From Spirochaetae bacterium HGW-Spirochaetae-2 (GTDB lineage: Bacteria > Spirochaetota > Spirochaetia > Sphaerochaetales > Sphaerochaetaceae), in the NCBI GenBank assembly GCA_002839355.1, contig PGXW01000012.1:1-64000 (forward strand): a stretch of DNA of 64,000 bases, in the 5' to 3' direction. How positions within the stretch are numbered: position 1 is the first letter of the stretch; each line of letters opens with the position of its first letter. The notes beneath the pieces were generated by a model. It made no database searches. It was not told the DNA's origin and was given only the letters and a program-made list of their open reading frames with translations. Positions 36,245 to 45,642 of the stretch are shown here, piece by piece. The position numbers and the translations under genes were made by a program.

Positions 36245-37339
36245 TCAGCGGATAGCCAGCTCTGTCTCGTTGTCGAAGAACTTCACCTTCTTGAGGTCGG
36301 GAATCAGACTGATATTCTGTTCGACCTTGAGGATGATATGCGGTTCGATCTTTCCGATGAACTGGTGTTTTCCTGCCGCGACATAGATGTGTGTTTCCGA
36401 ACCGAGTGGTTCGACGACGCTCACTTGACCGTTGATGGTGATGTCGGCGATCGCATCGTCGGAGAACTTGACGTCCTCGGGGCGGATACCGAAGGTGACC
36501 CTCTTTCCGGCATACGAGGCGAGTAGCTTGTTGTGCTCTTCGGTAAGCTTGATCCTAAACGATCCTTCCTCGGCAAAGAGTTGCTTGCCTTCGGCCACGA
36601 TGTCGACAGACATGAAGTTCATGGGAGGAGAACCGATGAAGCCCGCAACGAACTTGTTGTTCGGGTTGTTGTACAAATCGAGTGGTCCACCGATCTGCTG
36701 GATGATTCCCAGCTTCATGACGACAATCTTGTCGGCCATGGTCAGTGCCTCGACCTGGTCGTGGGTGACGTAGATCATGGTGGCTTTGAGCCTGTTGTGC
36801 AGCGACGAGATCTCGGCGCGCATCTGGACACGGAGTTTCGCATCCAAGTTGGACAACGGCTCATCGAAGAGGAATACCTTGGGTTTGCGCACAATCGCAC
36901 GACCAACCGCGACACGCTGGCGTTGTCCACCGGAAAGGGCCTTCGGTTTCCTGTCGAGCAATTGTTCGATATCCAGGATTTTGGCGGCTTCGCGTACCCG
37001 CTGGTCGATCTCTTCCTTCGGGAACTTGCGGATCTTGAGTCCGAACGCCATATTGTCGTATACGCTCATATGCGGATACAGGGCGTAGTTCTGGAAGACC
37101 ATGGCGATATCCCTGTCTTTGGGTGGGACGTCGTTCACCATCTTGCCATCGATATACAACTCACCGGATGAAATGTCCTCGAGTCCGGCGACCATTCTGA
37201 GTGTGGTGGACTTTCCGCAACCGGAAGGACCTACGAGCACCACGAATTCCCTGTCCAGAATGTCGATGTTCACATTGTCGACTGCCTTGACATTGCCGTC
37301 ATACACCTTTGAGATGTTTTTCAATTCTACTGTGGCCAT
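36245..37339 (-). CDS. ugpC: Orphan sugar ABC transporter ATPase (UgpC/MsmK/MalK type)
   Basis: A 364-residue ATPase with GPSGCGKST Walker A, LSGGQRQRVAVGRA signature, VFLFDEPLSNLDAKLR Walker B and TMIYVTHDQVEAL switch. The C-terminal half has the regulatory OB fold of MalK-like proteins (VTFGIRPEDV, VVEPLGSETH). It has its own terminator and no adjacent permease, so it may serve several sugar transporters as MsmK does (inference). ATG 37339 begins MATVELKNISKVYDG. Confidence 0.88.
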   Translation of the reverse strand: MATVELKNISKVYDGNVKAVDNVNIDILDREFVVLVGPSGCGKSTTLRMVAGLEDISSGELYIDGKMVNDVPPKDRDIAMVFQNYALYPHMSVYDNMAFGLKIRKFPKEEIDQRVREAAKILDIEQLLDRKPKALSGGQRQRVAVGRAIVRKPKVFLFDEPLSNLDAKLRVQMRAEISSLHNRLKATMIYVTHDQVEALTMADKIVVMKLGIIQQIGGPLDLYNNPNNKFVAGFIGSPPMNFMSVDIVAEGKQLFAEEGSFRIKLTEEHNKLLASYAGKRVTFGIRPEDVKFSDDAIADITINGQVSVVEPLGSETHIYVAAGKHQFIGKIEPHIILKVEQNISLIPDLKKVKFFDNETELAIR

Positions 37340-37400
37340 AAAAACCCCCTAACTTATCTTATTGTATGCAAGTGTAGCCCCCATATCCCCAGTTGTCAAT

Positions 37401-37427
37401 AAAAACTCCCCGAGGAATCGGGGAGTT
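37401..37427 (-). terminator. Rho-independent terminator of the Fe3+-type ABC operon
   Basis: On the minus strand ACTCCCCGA pairs with TCGGGGAGT across a 4-nt loop and is followed by TTTTTATT. It sits about 24 bases after the ATPase stop at 37451. Confidence 0.8.
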
Positions 37428-37450
37428 CGGGGGATGGAAAAAAGGTGGAT

Positions 37451-38551
37451 CTATTCTTCGTCTTCGGCCAGTATCCGCACACGGTCGGGACTGAACCCGA
37501 TCGAGACGTCGGCGCCTTCCTTGTAGACTTTCTTCGAATGCGGGTCGTCGATCTGCACCAGAACCTCGCCGAACGGTGTCTGTACGAACGATTCCATGCT
37601 GTTTCCGAGATAGACGTTCATGCGGACCTTTCCGTCGATATGTCCTTTTCCCTTCTCTTCCAGGCGCAAGGATTCGGGACGGGCCATGAGCACGGCACTA
37701 TCACCTTTCTTCACATTCGGTGCAATCTGGGCGACCTTCACCTCTTTGCCACCGAGTTCACAGGACCACAGATCCTGCACCATTTCCCCGATGGTAACCG
37801 GAAAGAAGGCTGCTTTTCCGACAAAGCCGGCGACAAAACGCGAGTCGGGCTTCTCATAGATTTCATCGGGAGCACCGATCTGTCTGATGAACCCGTTCTT
37901 CATGACGATGACACGGTCGGACAAGCTCATGGCCTCGACCCGGTCGTGGGTCACATAGATGGCGGTTATGCCGAGGGTTTTCTGGATGCGTTTGATCTCC
38001 ACACGCATCTGCTCCCGCAGCAATGCATCCAGGTTGGAAAGCGGCTCGTCGAGCAACAGCACCGATGGGGTGACGATAAGCGAGCGGGCCAATGCGACCC
38101 GTTGCTGCTGTCCACCCGAAAGTTTGCTGGGCGCACGGTCGCCATAGCTGGCCAACCCGACCAGGTCCAGCGATTCGTTGACCCGTTTCTTGATATCGTC
38201 GACAGGAATCTTGCGGAGTTTCAGACCGTAGGCGACATTGTCGAATACGCTCATATGGGGGAACAAGCCATAACTTTGGAACATGGTAGCGGTGTCGCGT
38301 TTGTTCGGTGGCAACATGGTCACATCGGTATCGCCGATAAGTATCTTTCCCTCGGTGGGAAGCTCGAAACCCGCGACCATGCGCAATGTCGTGGTCTTTC
38401 CGCAACCCGAAGGGCCGAGGAGGGTAACCAGTTCACCCGGTTCCACCACGAAGTCGGCCGCGTTCACGGCTATGACATCGGCTTTCCCCTTCACGTCCTT
38501 GAATTTCTTGGTGACGTCTTGCAATGTAACAGAAACACTTTTCTTTTCCAT
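37451..38551 (-). CDS. ABC transporter ATP-binding protein (FbpC/PotA-like)
   Basis: A 366-residue ATPase with GPSGCGKTT Walker A, KLSGGQQQRVALARSL signature, VLLLDEPLSNLDALLR Walker B and TAIYVTHDRVEAM switch. The usual Q of the switch (HDQ) is R here (HDRVEAM). A C-terminal TOBE-like region follows from about residue 245. It is the last gene after the binding protein and fused permease, 10 bases after the permease stop. Confidence 0.9.
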   Translation of the reverse strand: MEKKSVSVTLQDVTKKFKDVKGKADVIAVNAADFVVEPGELVTLLGPSGCGKTTTLRMVAGFELPTEGKILIGDTDVTMLPPNKRDTATMFQSYGLFPHMSVFDNVAYGLKLRKIPVDDIKKRVNESLDLVGLASYGDRAPSKLSGGQQQRVALARSLIVTPSVLLLDEPLSNLDALLREQMRVEIKRIQKTLGITAIYVTHDRVEAMSLSDRVIVMKNGFIRQIGAPDEIYEKPDSRFVAGFVGKAAFFPVTIGEMVQDLWSCELGGKEVKVAQIAPNVKKGDSAVLMARPESLRLEEKGKGHIDGKVRMNVYLGNSMESFVQTPFGEVLVQIDDPHSKKVYKEGADVSIGFSPDRVRILAEDEE

Positions 38552-38561
38552 ATCGGTCCCT

Positions 38562-40778
38562 TTATCGCGTTGAAATGGTCTTCTGGGTCAATTTGTCGTC
38601 TTTCACCAACACCTGCATGAGGCCAAACACGCCAAGTACAATCACAATGAGTACCGTACAGAGAACACTCGCCAGACCAAAGCGGAGGTTTTCCGAGTAG
38701 CTGAGGATCTTGATCGTCAAGTGGTACCACTTGGCCGAGACGAGGAAGATGATGGCGCTAACAGCCGTCATCGCCCTGACGAAGGTGTAGGACATGCTCG
38801 AGATGAATGCCGGCCGTACCAGCGGCAGGACGATTGTCTTGAATACCGTTGGCATGTCGGCACCCAGGTCCTGGGCCGCCTCTTCGATCGACGGATCGAT
38901 CTGATGCAATGCGGTGATACCGTTCTCCAGCCCGACAGGCAATTCGCGGATCACATAGTTGATGACGATGATCGCGCCGGTACCCACCAGCAGCAGCGGT
39001 TGTTTGTTGAAAGCGATGACATACGCGATACCAATCAAGGTTCCAGGTATGGCATAGGGAGTCATCATGAGGACTTCAAGCAGCCGTTTGCCCGGGAATT
39101 TCTTACGCACGATCAGCATTGCCGCCATCATCGCGATGAAACCGGCAACCGGGGCCGAGATCAATGCGAGCAGGACGGTCGACGTGAGCGAGTCCCAACT
39201 GTCAGGAATAGCCTTCCAGTTGTCCCAGGTGAACGTGTAGTCGATACCCCAGTTGCGCACGAAGCATCCGGCAATGATTGTGAGGTACAGCATGAGGATG
39301 AACCCCAGCACAGCCCAAGTGGCGATTGCCATGGCTCGTCTGACTGGAGTCGTCGTCAGTTCTGTCAACGTGGTCGAAGGCTTGCCGGTAACCGTTACGA
39401 AGCTCTTCCTGCTTACCCAGAAGCGTTGCACCATGAAAGCCGACACCGTGGGCAACAACAACAGGAATGAAAGCACGGCGCCTCCACCCAAGTCGTTCAT
39501 CCGTCCGGTGACCATCATGTAGGCTTCGGTCGAGAGGACCCGCAGGTTTCCCGAGAGGAGCAACGGGTTGGCGAAGTCGGCGAGCGAATTGGTGAAGACC
39601 AACATCCATGCCGACAATATGCCGGGAACGGTAAGCGGGAAGGTGATCGACTTGAACGTCTGCCACCGCGTGGCGGACAGGTCGAGCGAAGCGTCTTCCA
39701 CTGTCGAGTCGATTTGCCGCAGTACGCCGCTTATGGTCAAAAAGGCGATCGGGAACATGCTGATCGTCTGCACAATCGTGAGACCACCGAGGCCATAGAT
39801 CGAAGTATTGGTCAAATTGAGCAGTTGCTTGCTGATCAGTCCGTTGTTGCCGAAAAGCAGGATGACCGACAACGAGAGGGAGAAGGGGGGCGAGATGACC
39901 GGCATGGTCGCCAGGGTCGATATGAGCTTCTTCTGCTTGAAGGAAGTCCGTTCGACCAGGAATGCGATCATGAAGCCCAATATCGTGGATATGGTTGCCG
40001 TCGATACCCCGAGACGCAACGAACCCCACAAGGCCACGATGTAGGAGGGGGACAATGCCATCTTCCACGCGTCGAAGGAGAAGTGTCCTTGCCTGAGGAA
40101 CGAGAGCCTGACCGCCTCGAACAGAGGATAGGCCACAAAAATGGCGACTATGATGAATAGTGCCAGGACCATGAAGCCGGTGACCGGGTCCCGTGTGAAC
40201 GTGATGACCCAAGCGATGGCGAAGAACGCGATTGCGGCTCCGATGGCCAGGATCTGCAGCAGCCGCGCAAACCCCGATGCACTTGTTGTCGGCACGAGGA
40301 TCATGACGGCGCCAGTGGCCTCGTAGCCATTTTCCGCGATAGTCGGTGCGAAGAATATCCGTACCGATGTCCGTTCACCATCGATGTTGGCTATATAGGT
40401 CGACGGCAATTGCATCGACTCGAGATAATAGGCGCTCTCCAATGCCGTGGCAAATTCGGGCTTCGATCTATTCGCCAGCCAAACCTGTCCGGCAACCTCG
40501 GAGCCGTCGGAGGTCGGAATGAAATTGAATTTCGATTCATCGTAGGCGAAATACAGGGCCTGGGAGTCGGGTATGATTGTCGAGACTCCTGCCAGCCATG
40601 CAGCCATGTCCGCCTGGTCTTCAGGCGCCGTCTGTACAAACAACCCGACCTCGTTGTAGTTCCGTTGTTCGACATACGATGCGAACGAGGTGCTGAGGGA
40701 GTTGTACATCCAAATGTCTGCGGCGATGAAAACCATCGCCGCAAGACAAAATTGCAAAATTCTTTTTTTTGTAAACAT
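38562..40778 (-). CDS. ABC transporter permease, two fused domains plus N-terminal extracytoplasmic domain
   Basis: A 738-residue membrane protein. After a first membrane anchor (residues 7-30) comes a soluble stretch of about 140 residues, probably outside the membrane, then two permease domains. Coupling loops read EDASLDLSATRWQTFKSI and EEAAQDLGADMPTVFKTIV. The 12-segment core is FbpB-like; the extra N-terminal domain is unusual and its role is unknown. Members are about 550 residues without it. Confidence 0.85.
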   Translation of the reverse strand: MFTKKRILQFCLAAMVFIAADIWMYNSLSTSFASYVEQRNYNEVGLFVQTAPEDQADMAAWLAGVSTIIPDSQALYFAYDESKFNFIPTSDGSEVAGQVWLANRSKPEFATALESAYYLESMQLPSTYIANIDGERTSVRIFFAPTIAENGYEATGAVMILVPTTSASGFARLLQILAIGAAIAFFAIAWVITFTRDPVTGFMVLALFIIVAIFVAYPLFEAVRLSFLRQGHFSFDAWKMALSPSYIVALWGSLRLGVSTATISTILGFMIAFLVERTSFKQKKLISTLATMPVISPPFSLSLSVILLFGNNGLISKQLLNLTNTSIYGLGGLTIVQTISMFPIAFLTISGVLRQIDSTVEDASLDLSATRWQTFKSITFPLTVPGILSAWMLVFTNSLADFANPLLLSGNLRVLSTEAYMMVTGRMNDLGGGAVLSFLLLLPTVSAFMVQRFWVSRKSFVTVTGKPSTTLTELTTTPVRRAMAIATWAVLGFILMLYLTIIAGCFVRNWGIDYTFTWDNWKAIPDSWDSLTSTVLLALISAPVAGFIAMMAAMLIVRKKFPGKRLLEVLMMTPYAIPGTLIGIAYVIAFNKQPLLLVGTGAIIVINYVIRELPVGLENGITALHQIDPSIEEAAQDLGADMPTVFKTIVLPLVRPAFISSMSYTFVRAMTAVSAIIFLVSAKWYHLTIKILSYSENLRFGLASVLCTVLIVIVLGVFGLMQVLVKDDKLTQKTISTR

Positions 40779-40815
40779 CAGGTACCCATATGTTCAGCCC
40801 AAGGCTGTAGTGTGT

Positions 40816-41898
40816 TTACCGATACCGACCGATTTCATTGGACCATCTGTCAAGCAGACGAGTCTTGTTGACTTTGTCTCCGTCCCATGCGAAATCCTGG
40901 TCGACTGTCTTGATCTCGTTGATTGAAAGGGCCTGCGGGTGCTTGGCTGCTCCGTTGGCTACCAACACGACATACCATTCGGTGAACTTCTGCTGTGCAA
41001 CTGGGGAAGAGAGGACCCAATCGTAGAGTTTCTTGGCGTTGACCGCATCCTTGCCACCCTTGACCAAGGACATGGAAGCCAATTCGAACCCGGTTCCTTC
41101 GGAAGGAGCGGCGATTTTGATATTGGCGCCGGCATCCTTGAGCTTGACCTGGTCGTGGGCATACCCGAGCGCTACGGGAATCTCGCCGATGGCGACACTC
41201 TTTCCGGGAGCCGAGCCGCTCTTGGTGTACTGGTCGATGTTCTTGTCGAGTTTTTTCATATAGTCCATCATCGCATCCTCACTACCGAGGACGTAGCGCA
41301 TGGTGGTCAGCACATTGTAGGCGGTTCCGGAGGAGTTCGGGTCGGCCATGCGGATGAGTCCCTTGTATTCGGGTTTCACCAGGTCTGCCCAGCTGGTGGG
41401 GGCGGTGATTCCAAGTTCCTTGGCACGGTCGAGGTTCGTCACGATGGTGAGCGGTCCGACATAGAGGCCGATCCAGAAGTTTTCCGGGTCGCGGTACATT
41501 GACGGGGTATTGCTCGCATAGCGGGATACATATGGAGTGGTCAAGCCCTTGGACTTTGCGGTGATGTGGTCGAGACCAACACCTCCAACCCAAATGGAGA
41601 CCTGGGGATTGCCGGATTCGGCTTCGAGTCTGGCAATGGCTTCTCCGCCGGACAGGCGCACGAAATTGACTTTGATACCTGTTTCCTTCTCGAACAGGTC
41701 GAACAAGGCGGCAGCAAGGGGTTCTTCCAGTGTGGTATAGGCTCCGACACTACCGGCTGCGGCTGCAGGGGCGGCGGGTGCTGCGGCGGGGGCCGCTGGT
41801 GCGGCTGGTGCGGCTGGTGCGGCTTCCTGCCCACCCTGGGCGAAAGCAGCTGGCACGAGCAGTGCCAAAAGCAACAAGACAACTAACAGTTTCTTCAT
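40816..41898 (-). CDS. ABC transporter substrate-binding protein with Ala/Pro linker
   Basis: A 360-residue exported protein of the iron(III)/phosphonate type. The signal peptide ends AFAQGGQE without a lipobox Cys. A low-complexity run of Ala and Pro (about residues 27-50) follows, then the mature domain with YTTLEEPLAAALFDLFEKET and GGVGLDHITAKSKGL. ATG 41898 follows AGGAGG by six bases; the frame is open farther upstream but lacks a signal. First gene of the operon with the fused permease and ATPase. Confidence 0.85.
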   Translation of the reverse strand: MKKLLVVLLLLALLVPAAFAQGGQEAAPAAPAAPAAPAAAPAAPAAAAGSVGAYTTLEEPLAAALFDLFEKETGIKVNFVRLSGGEAIARLEAESGNPQVSIWVGGVGLDHITAKSKGLTTPYVSRYASNTPSMYRDPENFWIGLYVGPLTIVTNLDRAKELGITAPTSWADLVKPEYKGLIRMADPNSSGTAYNVLTTMRYVLGSEDAMMDYMKKLDKNIDQYTKSGSAPGKSVAIGEIPVALGYAHDQVKLKDAGANIKIAAPSEGTGFELASMSLVKGGKDAVNAKKLYDWVLSSPVAQQKFTEWYVVLVANGAAKHPQALSINEIKTVDQDFAWDGDKVNKTRLLDRWSNEIGRYR

Positions 41899-42197
41899 AC
41901 AGTTCCTCCTGGTGAAATGTAATACACTACTATCATTTTCCCTTTGTTGGACTGTTCCCGCAATGGAACATTTTTTCCATTGTTGGGACAAAGTCAACAT
42001 TGACCCTTGTGGAAACTGTAACGGGGTTGAAGTGGCGTTGTCAAGAAAATTGACGAATAGTGGTGGCGAACCGATTTTGCCATCCGGGTTGTTTTCCACT
42101 AAACTGGCTGGTGGTGGGGTAACATGTGACAAAGGTAGTATATATGACCGATTATACTTGAAAGTGTGCTGTGTTTTGGATATGATTCCTTACACGC
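41899..42197. other. Intergenic region before tRNA-Gly; no gene seen
   Basis: Between the binding-protein start and the tRNA. It should contain the promoter of the minus-strand ABC operon. No strong repeat, RNA element or ORF with a ribosome site was found. Confidence 0.4.
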
Positions 42198-42269
42198 GCG
42201 TCTGTCGTATAACGGCTATTACCCGAGCTTCCCAAGCTCGTGACGAGGGTTCGACTCCCTTCAGACGCT
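42198..42269 (+). tRNA. tRNA-Gly (anticodon CCC), probable prophage attachment site
   Basis: A 72-nt cloverleaf: acceptor GCGTCTG pairs with CAGACGC, anticodon stem GAGCT/AGCTC with loop TCCCAAG-like CCC anticodon, T-arm GAGGG-TTCGACT-CCCTT. CCA is not encoded. The integrase gene starts 114 bases downstream and all genes beyond it are phage-like, so the 3' half of this tRNA (42245-42269) is the likely att core. Confidence 0.9.
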
Positions 42270-42322
42270 TCCTTTTTAAGTTATACAGGGGAAGGAATTG
42301 TTAGGACTTGTCTAGACATCTG

Positions 42323-42364
42323 ACTGGTACCAAATTTGGTTGTTGGTACCAATTTGGTACCAGT
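42323..42364. promoter_or_regulatory. GGTACCAA inverted repeat upstream of integrase
   Basis: ACTGGTACCAAATTTGGT (42323-42340) and ACCAATTTGGTACCAGT (42348-42364) are near-perfect inverted copies (one extra T). GGTACC occurs three times within 40 bp. It lies between the att tRNA and the integrase start, as expected for an operator or integrase arm/Xis sites. A related GGTACCAATTGG is at 48204-48215. Confidence 0.55.
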
Positions 42365-42383
42365 CTATTCTAAGGAGGAGTCC

Positions 42384-43547
42384 ATGACTACCAGTTACCC
42401 CACACCCTTTCTCATCGGAAAAACCTATTATTTCAGATACACCGACCGTGCCGGCATGCGGTACAAGCGGTCCACCGGTTGTACGCGCAAATCCGATGCC
42501 CAGCGATTCGTGCATTCCTTCATCGACCGGATGAGGACAGGGATCGCCACCGATGTCACCATCAGGACAATGCTGAAGCTCTACCAGGATCCCGAGACCA
42601 ATCCCAAAAGGAACCAGGCGTCGGTGACTGCGACCAGCTATTCCGACCGGTATGCGTTGCATACCGCCAGGCATGCGCTTGATCTCGAGGATCTCATGGA
42701 CAAGAAAATGAGGAAGTTGCTTGATAAGCCGATGTGCGAGGTCATCAGGCTTGAGCTCAAGGATGCAGCGATAGTCATCGCAAAGAAACATGGTACGTGC
42801 AACAAGAGTGTGAAGATGTACAAGCTGTTGAAATCGATATTTGGACAAGCTGCGGATGATGGAATCATCGGCGTAAGTCCTGCCCAGGGGCTGCCGGATA
42901 TCAAGTACACCGCCAAGTCCAAGCTGTCGCTTCCCGCAGCGGATATCCAGCTTGTGCTCCAACATCCGGAGATATTCCCCAATAATCAGGCAATGCGTCT
43001 GTTTACGATCATGGCCACCACCGGACTCCGAAGGGGTGAGGTCCTGGCTCTCAGTCCGGAACAACTCAAGGATGACGTCCTCATTGTTGACCGTGCTTAC
43101 AAGGACGATTCTTTGAAGGTCATTGGTACCCCGAAATGGGGGAAGGTTCGTGTGATCCCACTGTGCGATATGGCATTGAAGGCGGTCAAGGACGCCTTTG
43201 CGGCAGGAGTAGGGGAAGAGCCTGTCAGGGTAAATAGCAGGACGTTGTCCATTTGGTTCAATACTATTCGGACCCATGCATTAAAACTGGATCTTGAACG
43301 GCCCGAAGCATGGAAAGAACTGACTCCCCATGTGCTGAGACATTCGCTCAATACCAATCTTCGACTTTCAGGGGTTTCTGATATTCTGGTGGCCGAGTAT
43401 ATGAGTTGGGAACATCAGGGGGAGAATGCCGTCCAGGAAGGGTATACCAATGTATATGCGGAGAATCTCAGACCTGTTGCAGATTGTATTCAGACGATGT
43501 ATGGGCAGGACAATTTGAAGATACTAAAATTCCACCGGAAGGCATGA
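42384..43547 (+). CDS. int: Tyrosine recombinase / phage integrase
   Basis: A 387-residue site-specific recombinase. Catalytic residues are visible: R in TGLRRGEVLAL, K in PKWGKVRVIPL, HxxR in HVLRHS, a Trp-His in MSWEHQGE and the nucleophilic Tyr in EGYTNVYAENL. The N-terminal SAM-like core-binding domain spans about residues 80-190. Start ATG 42384 follows AAGGAGGAG. Placed next to tRNA-Gly, it defines the left end of the prophage. Confidence 0.92.
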   Translation: MTTSYPTPFLIGKTYYFRYTDRAGMRYKRSTGCTRKSDAQRFVHSFIDRMRTGIATDVTIRTMLKLYQDPETNPKRNQASVTATSYSDRYALHTARHALDLEDLMDKKMRKLLDKPMCEVIRLELKDAAIVIAKKHGTCNKSVKMYKLLKSIFGQAADDGIIGVSPAQGLPDIKYTAKSKLSLPAADIQLVLQHPEIFPNNQAMRLFTIMATTGLRRGEVLALSPEQLKDDVLIVDRAYKDDSLKVIGTPKWGKVRVIPLCDMALKAVKDAFAAGVGEEPVRVNSRTLSIWFNTIRTHALKLDLERPEAWKELTPHVLRHSLNTNLRLSGVSDILVAEYMSWEHQGENAVQEGYTNVYAENLRPVADCIQTMYGQDNLKILKFHRKA

Positions 43548-43565
43548 GGGAGAAGACATTGTTGT

Positions 43566-44339
43566 TTATATCTCAACATGTTTGGCCAAAACTTTCTTGA
43601 TGCTCTCTTTCCATTCGACCTTGGGATTGTTCTTATATTTTTCCCATATGGCAATGATTTTTTCGTCGCATTGAGCTGCGATGAGCGCCTTGACATGATT
43701 TGGAACAATTCCGCTCGTTGCATTCATTTTCACTCTGCGATCGGGAAAATTCATCTTTCCAACCCAAATGGATCCCGTCACGAACGGGGATACTTTTTCA
43801 TAAAGGTCATCGAGCTTTTCGTCAAGCAACGGTTCCGCGGAGATGGTCGTCTCATAACCTTTTCCGTAGGCATACTTGAGTGCGTCGAGGCGTTCGGGAA
43901 ATCCGGACGCCCCAGGTTCCCAAAGCTTAAGCGTTGTTGTTGATGAGGATCCAATGGTGAATCTAAATTGTATTTTCGCTCGATATTGAAGAAGTTCATC
44001 AACGAGCCGTTCGATGCAGGCTAAGTTTGGTTTGGTCACCACCAGCAACTCGTTGCCACTCTTCAAGAGCCTTGAGATCACGTCCATCGCCAGATCGATA
44101 TTACCGGGAGTGATGTCGTGCGACGATGGGATCATGATTCTTCCATTACGTTTGCCGAAAGATTTCCCCTCCAGGGACACCGCTTCCTCATTCTTCCAAG
44201 AATCTGCGGTCTTCCTCTTGAAGCGGATGGCCATTTCCTTCGCATAGCAATAGGTGCAATCATTGGAACATCCCTTCATGAAATTGAAGTTGTGGGGAGC
44301 CCATTCTTTCGTTCCGAAAAGGATATCTTCCTTATCCAT
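43566..44339 (-). CDS. Radical-SAM-like three-Cys-motif protein (DUF5131 / Gp37-Gp68 family)
   Basis: A 257-residue protein with GCSNDCTYCYAKEMA near residue 24, a CxxxCxxC cluster motif as in radical-SAM enzymes, followed by IMIPSSHDITPGN and TTISAEPLLDE. This is the family typically encoded beside TcmP, and here the TcmP gene lies 31 bases upstream on the same strand. GGAGGAGAAC precedes ATG 44339. The reaction is unknown. Confidence 0.8.
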   Translation of the reverse strand: MDKEDILFGTKEWAPHNFNFMKGCSNDCTYCYAKEMAIRFKRKTADSWKNEEAVSLEGKSFGKRNGRIMIPSSHDITPGNIDLAMDVISRLLKSGNELLVVTKPNLACIERLVDELLQYRAKIQFRFTIGSSSTTTLKLWEPGASGFPERLDALKYAYGKGYETTISAEPLLDEKLDDLYEKVSPFVTGSIWVGKMNFPDRRVKMNATSGIVPNHVKALIAAQCDEKIIAIWEKYKNNPKVEWKESIKKVLAKHVEI

Positions 44340-44370
44340 GTTCTCCTCCTTTTATGTATACAACAGTACA

Positions 44371-45642
44371 CTACTTTATGAGTTTGATAAACAACTTGTG
44401 ACTCTGGTCCTCCTTTAAAAATTTGCTGGGGCGATTGGTCTTGGTGGTTGGAGGATTTCTCCTGATGGAGATTCTTCCTTGCTCTTCCAGGATTCGAAGG
44501 GTCTCACCCAGACGGGATGTCAGGAAATACCGGTCATAGAATTTCGCATAAAATATCGTCCCACCGATTTCACCCTTGGCTTCCAAAAACTCGAGCACAC
44601 AATCTTCGATACAAGATTCTTGGCTGAAGTCCTCCAAGTCGAACAAATCCTTGCATCCGTTTCTTGTAATGGAATATTGGTCGAAGAGGTAGTGTTGCCG
44701 TTGGTGCATTATATCTCCCATAACCATTGCTCCGTCCTCATGGTTGGTCGCATAGATCATCCGATATTTGGGGTGGAACGAATCGTTGATTCGTATCGGG
44801 ATGCTCAGGACATACTCGAATCCGAGTCGTCGTTTGAGTTGCTTTCGATGGAGACCCGCTATAAGCCTTTCGGCTTGATATCCGTTAAGTCGGCTATCAT
44901 TGTACGAATCGATCACTCTTCTCCATGATCGGCTTCCAATAATCTCATCGAAGATTGCGAGACGATCCCTTGCTCCTTCCCTTTTAGTCATCGGACTCCG
45001 CTCGAGTATCTCTCCTGGATCCCTGAGTTCTTGTTCTCGTATTGCGATGTTGGATGCTCCGCATGCATACCTGAAGAACCCGAATGAATTGAAATTGATA
45101 AGGAGTTCAAAACTGTTCAGTTCATAATTATTGAGCTCTTCAAGGTATTTCAATTTCAAATCCTTAACTCCAAATGGGTCGAGATAGCACAGTAGGTTTG
45201 GTTTCCCATATTGTCTCAGGATTTCGGATATGGCCACATGGATCTGTTCCTGGTAGTTCCCATCCATGATTCTGTAATTAGCACCTGAGAATTGCGAATT
45301 TTGAAGCGTGGTATGTAATTTATCGCAGTATTCCTTTTCTATGAAATATGCAGTGTACTTTGGGTTGAGTGATTTCGTGTTATACAAGGACCTTTGGATT
45401 TCCTTCAGGGCTATCAAAGGGGATCCATACGAAACAGGAACCTGATCATCGGTAATATTGACGTGGTCGACTTCCTGGTTCCCAAACTTGCCAGCACCGG
45501 CAAAACAGTCGATAAATACATTCATTCTTCCGGAGTGGAATAGTTTGTTCATGTACGGACGCAAGTAACATCTGAGAAGATCGTCTTTGGCAATAGACCA
45601 ATCTTTCTTCGCATCGAAAAACGTTTTTGTTGTATCTCCCAT
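44371..45642 (-). CDS. tcmP: Three-Cys-motif partner protein TcmP
   Basis: A 423-residue protein of the TcmP family. Near the N-terminus it has FIDCFAGAGKFG, a nucleotide/SAM-binding-like loop, followed by GSPLIALKEI and FIEKEYC, and LLCYLDPFGVKDLKL, which look like methyltransferase-fold motifs. C-terminal part contains a winged-helix-like region. ATG 45642 is preferred (AGGGAG upstream); the frame is open for 17 more codons. It pairs with the DUF5131 protein, likely as one module. Confidence 0.8.
   Translation of the reverse strand: MGDTTKTFFDAKKDWSIAKDDLLRCYLRPYMNKLFHSGRMNVFIDCFAGAGKFGNQEVDHVNITDDQVPVSYGSPLIALKEIQRSLYNTKSLNPKYTAYFIEKEYCDKLHTTLQNSQFSGANYRIMDGNYQEQIHVAISEILRQYGKPNLLCYLDPFGVKDLKLKYLEELNNYELNSFELLINFNSFGFFRYACGASNIAIREQELRDPGEILERSPMTKREGARDRLAIFDEIIGSRSWRRVIDSYNDSRLNGYQAERLIAGLHRKQLKRRLGFEYVLSIPIRINDSFHPKYRMIYATNHEDGAMVMGDIMHQRQHYLFDQYSITRNGCKDLFDLEDFSQESCIEDCVLEFLEAKGEIGGTIFYAKFYDRYFLTSRLGETLRILEEQGRISIRRNPPTTKTNRPSKFLKEDQSHKLFIKLIK

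Noticed and set aside
41756-41822. Repeat of GCTGGTGCG units as possible CRISPR or variable tandem repeat
   Set aside because: It encodes an Ala-Pro linker in the binding protein; units are short and unspaced.
42312-43277. Minus-strand ORF of 321 residues over the integrase gene
   Set aside because: It is the antisense shadow of the integrase; the integrase shows all catalytic motifs.
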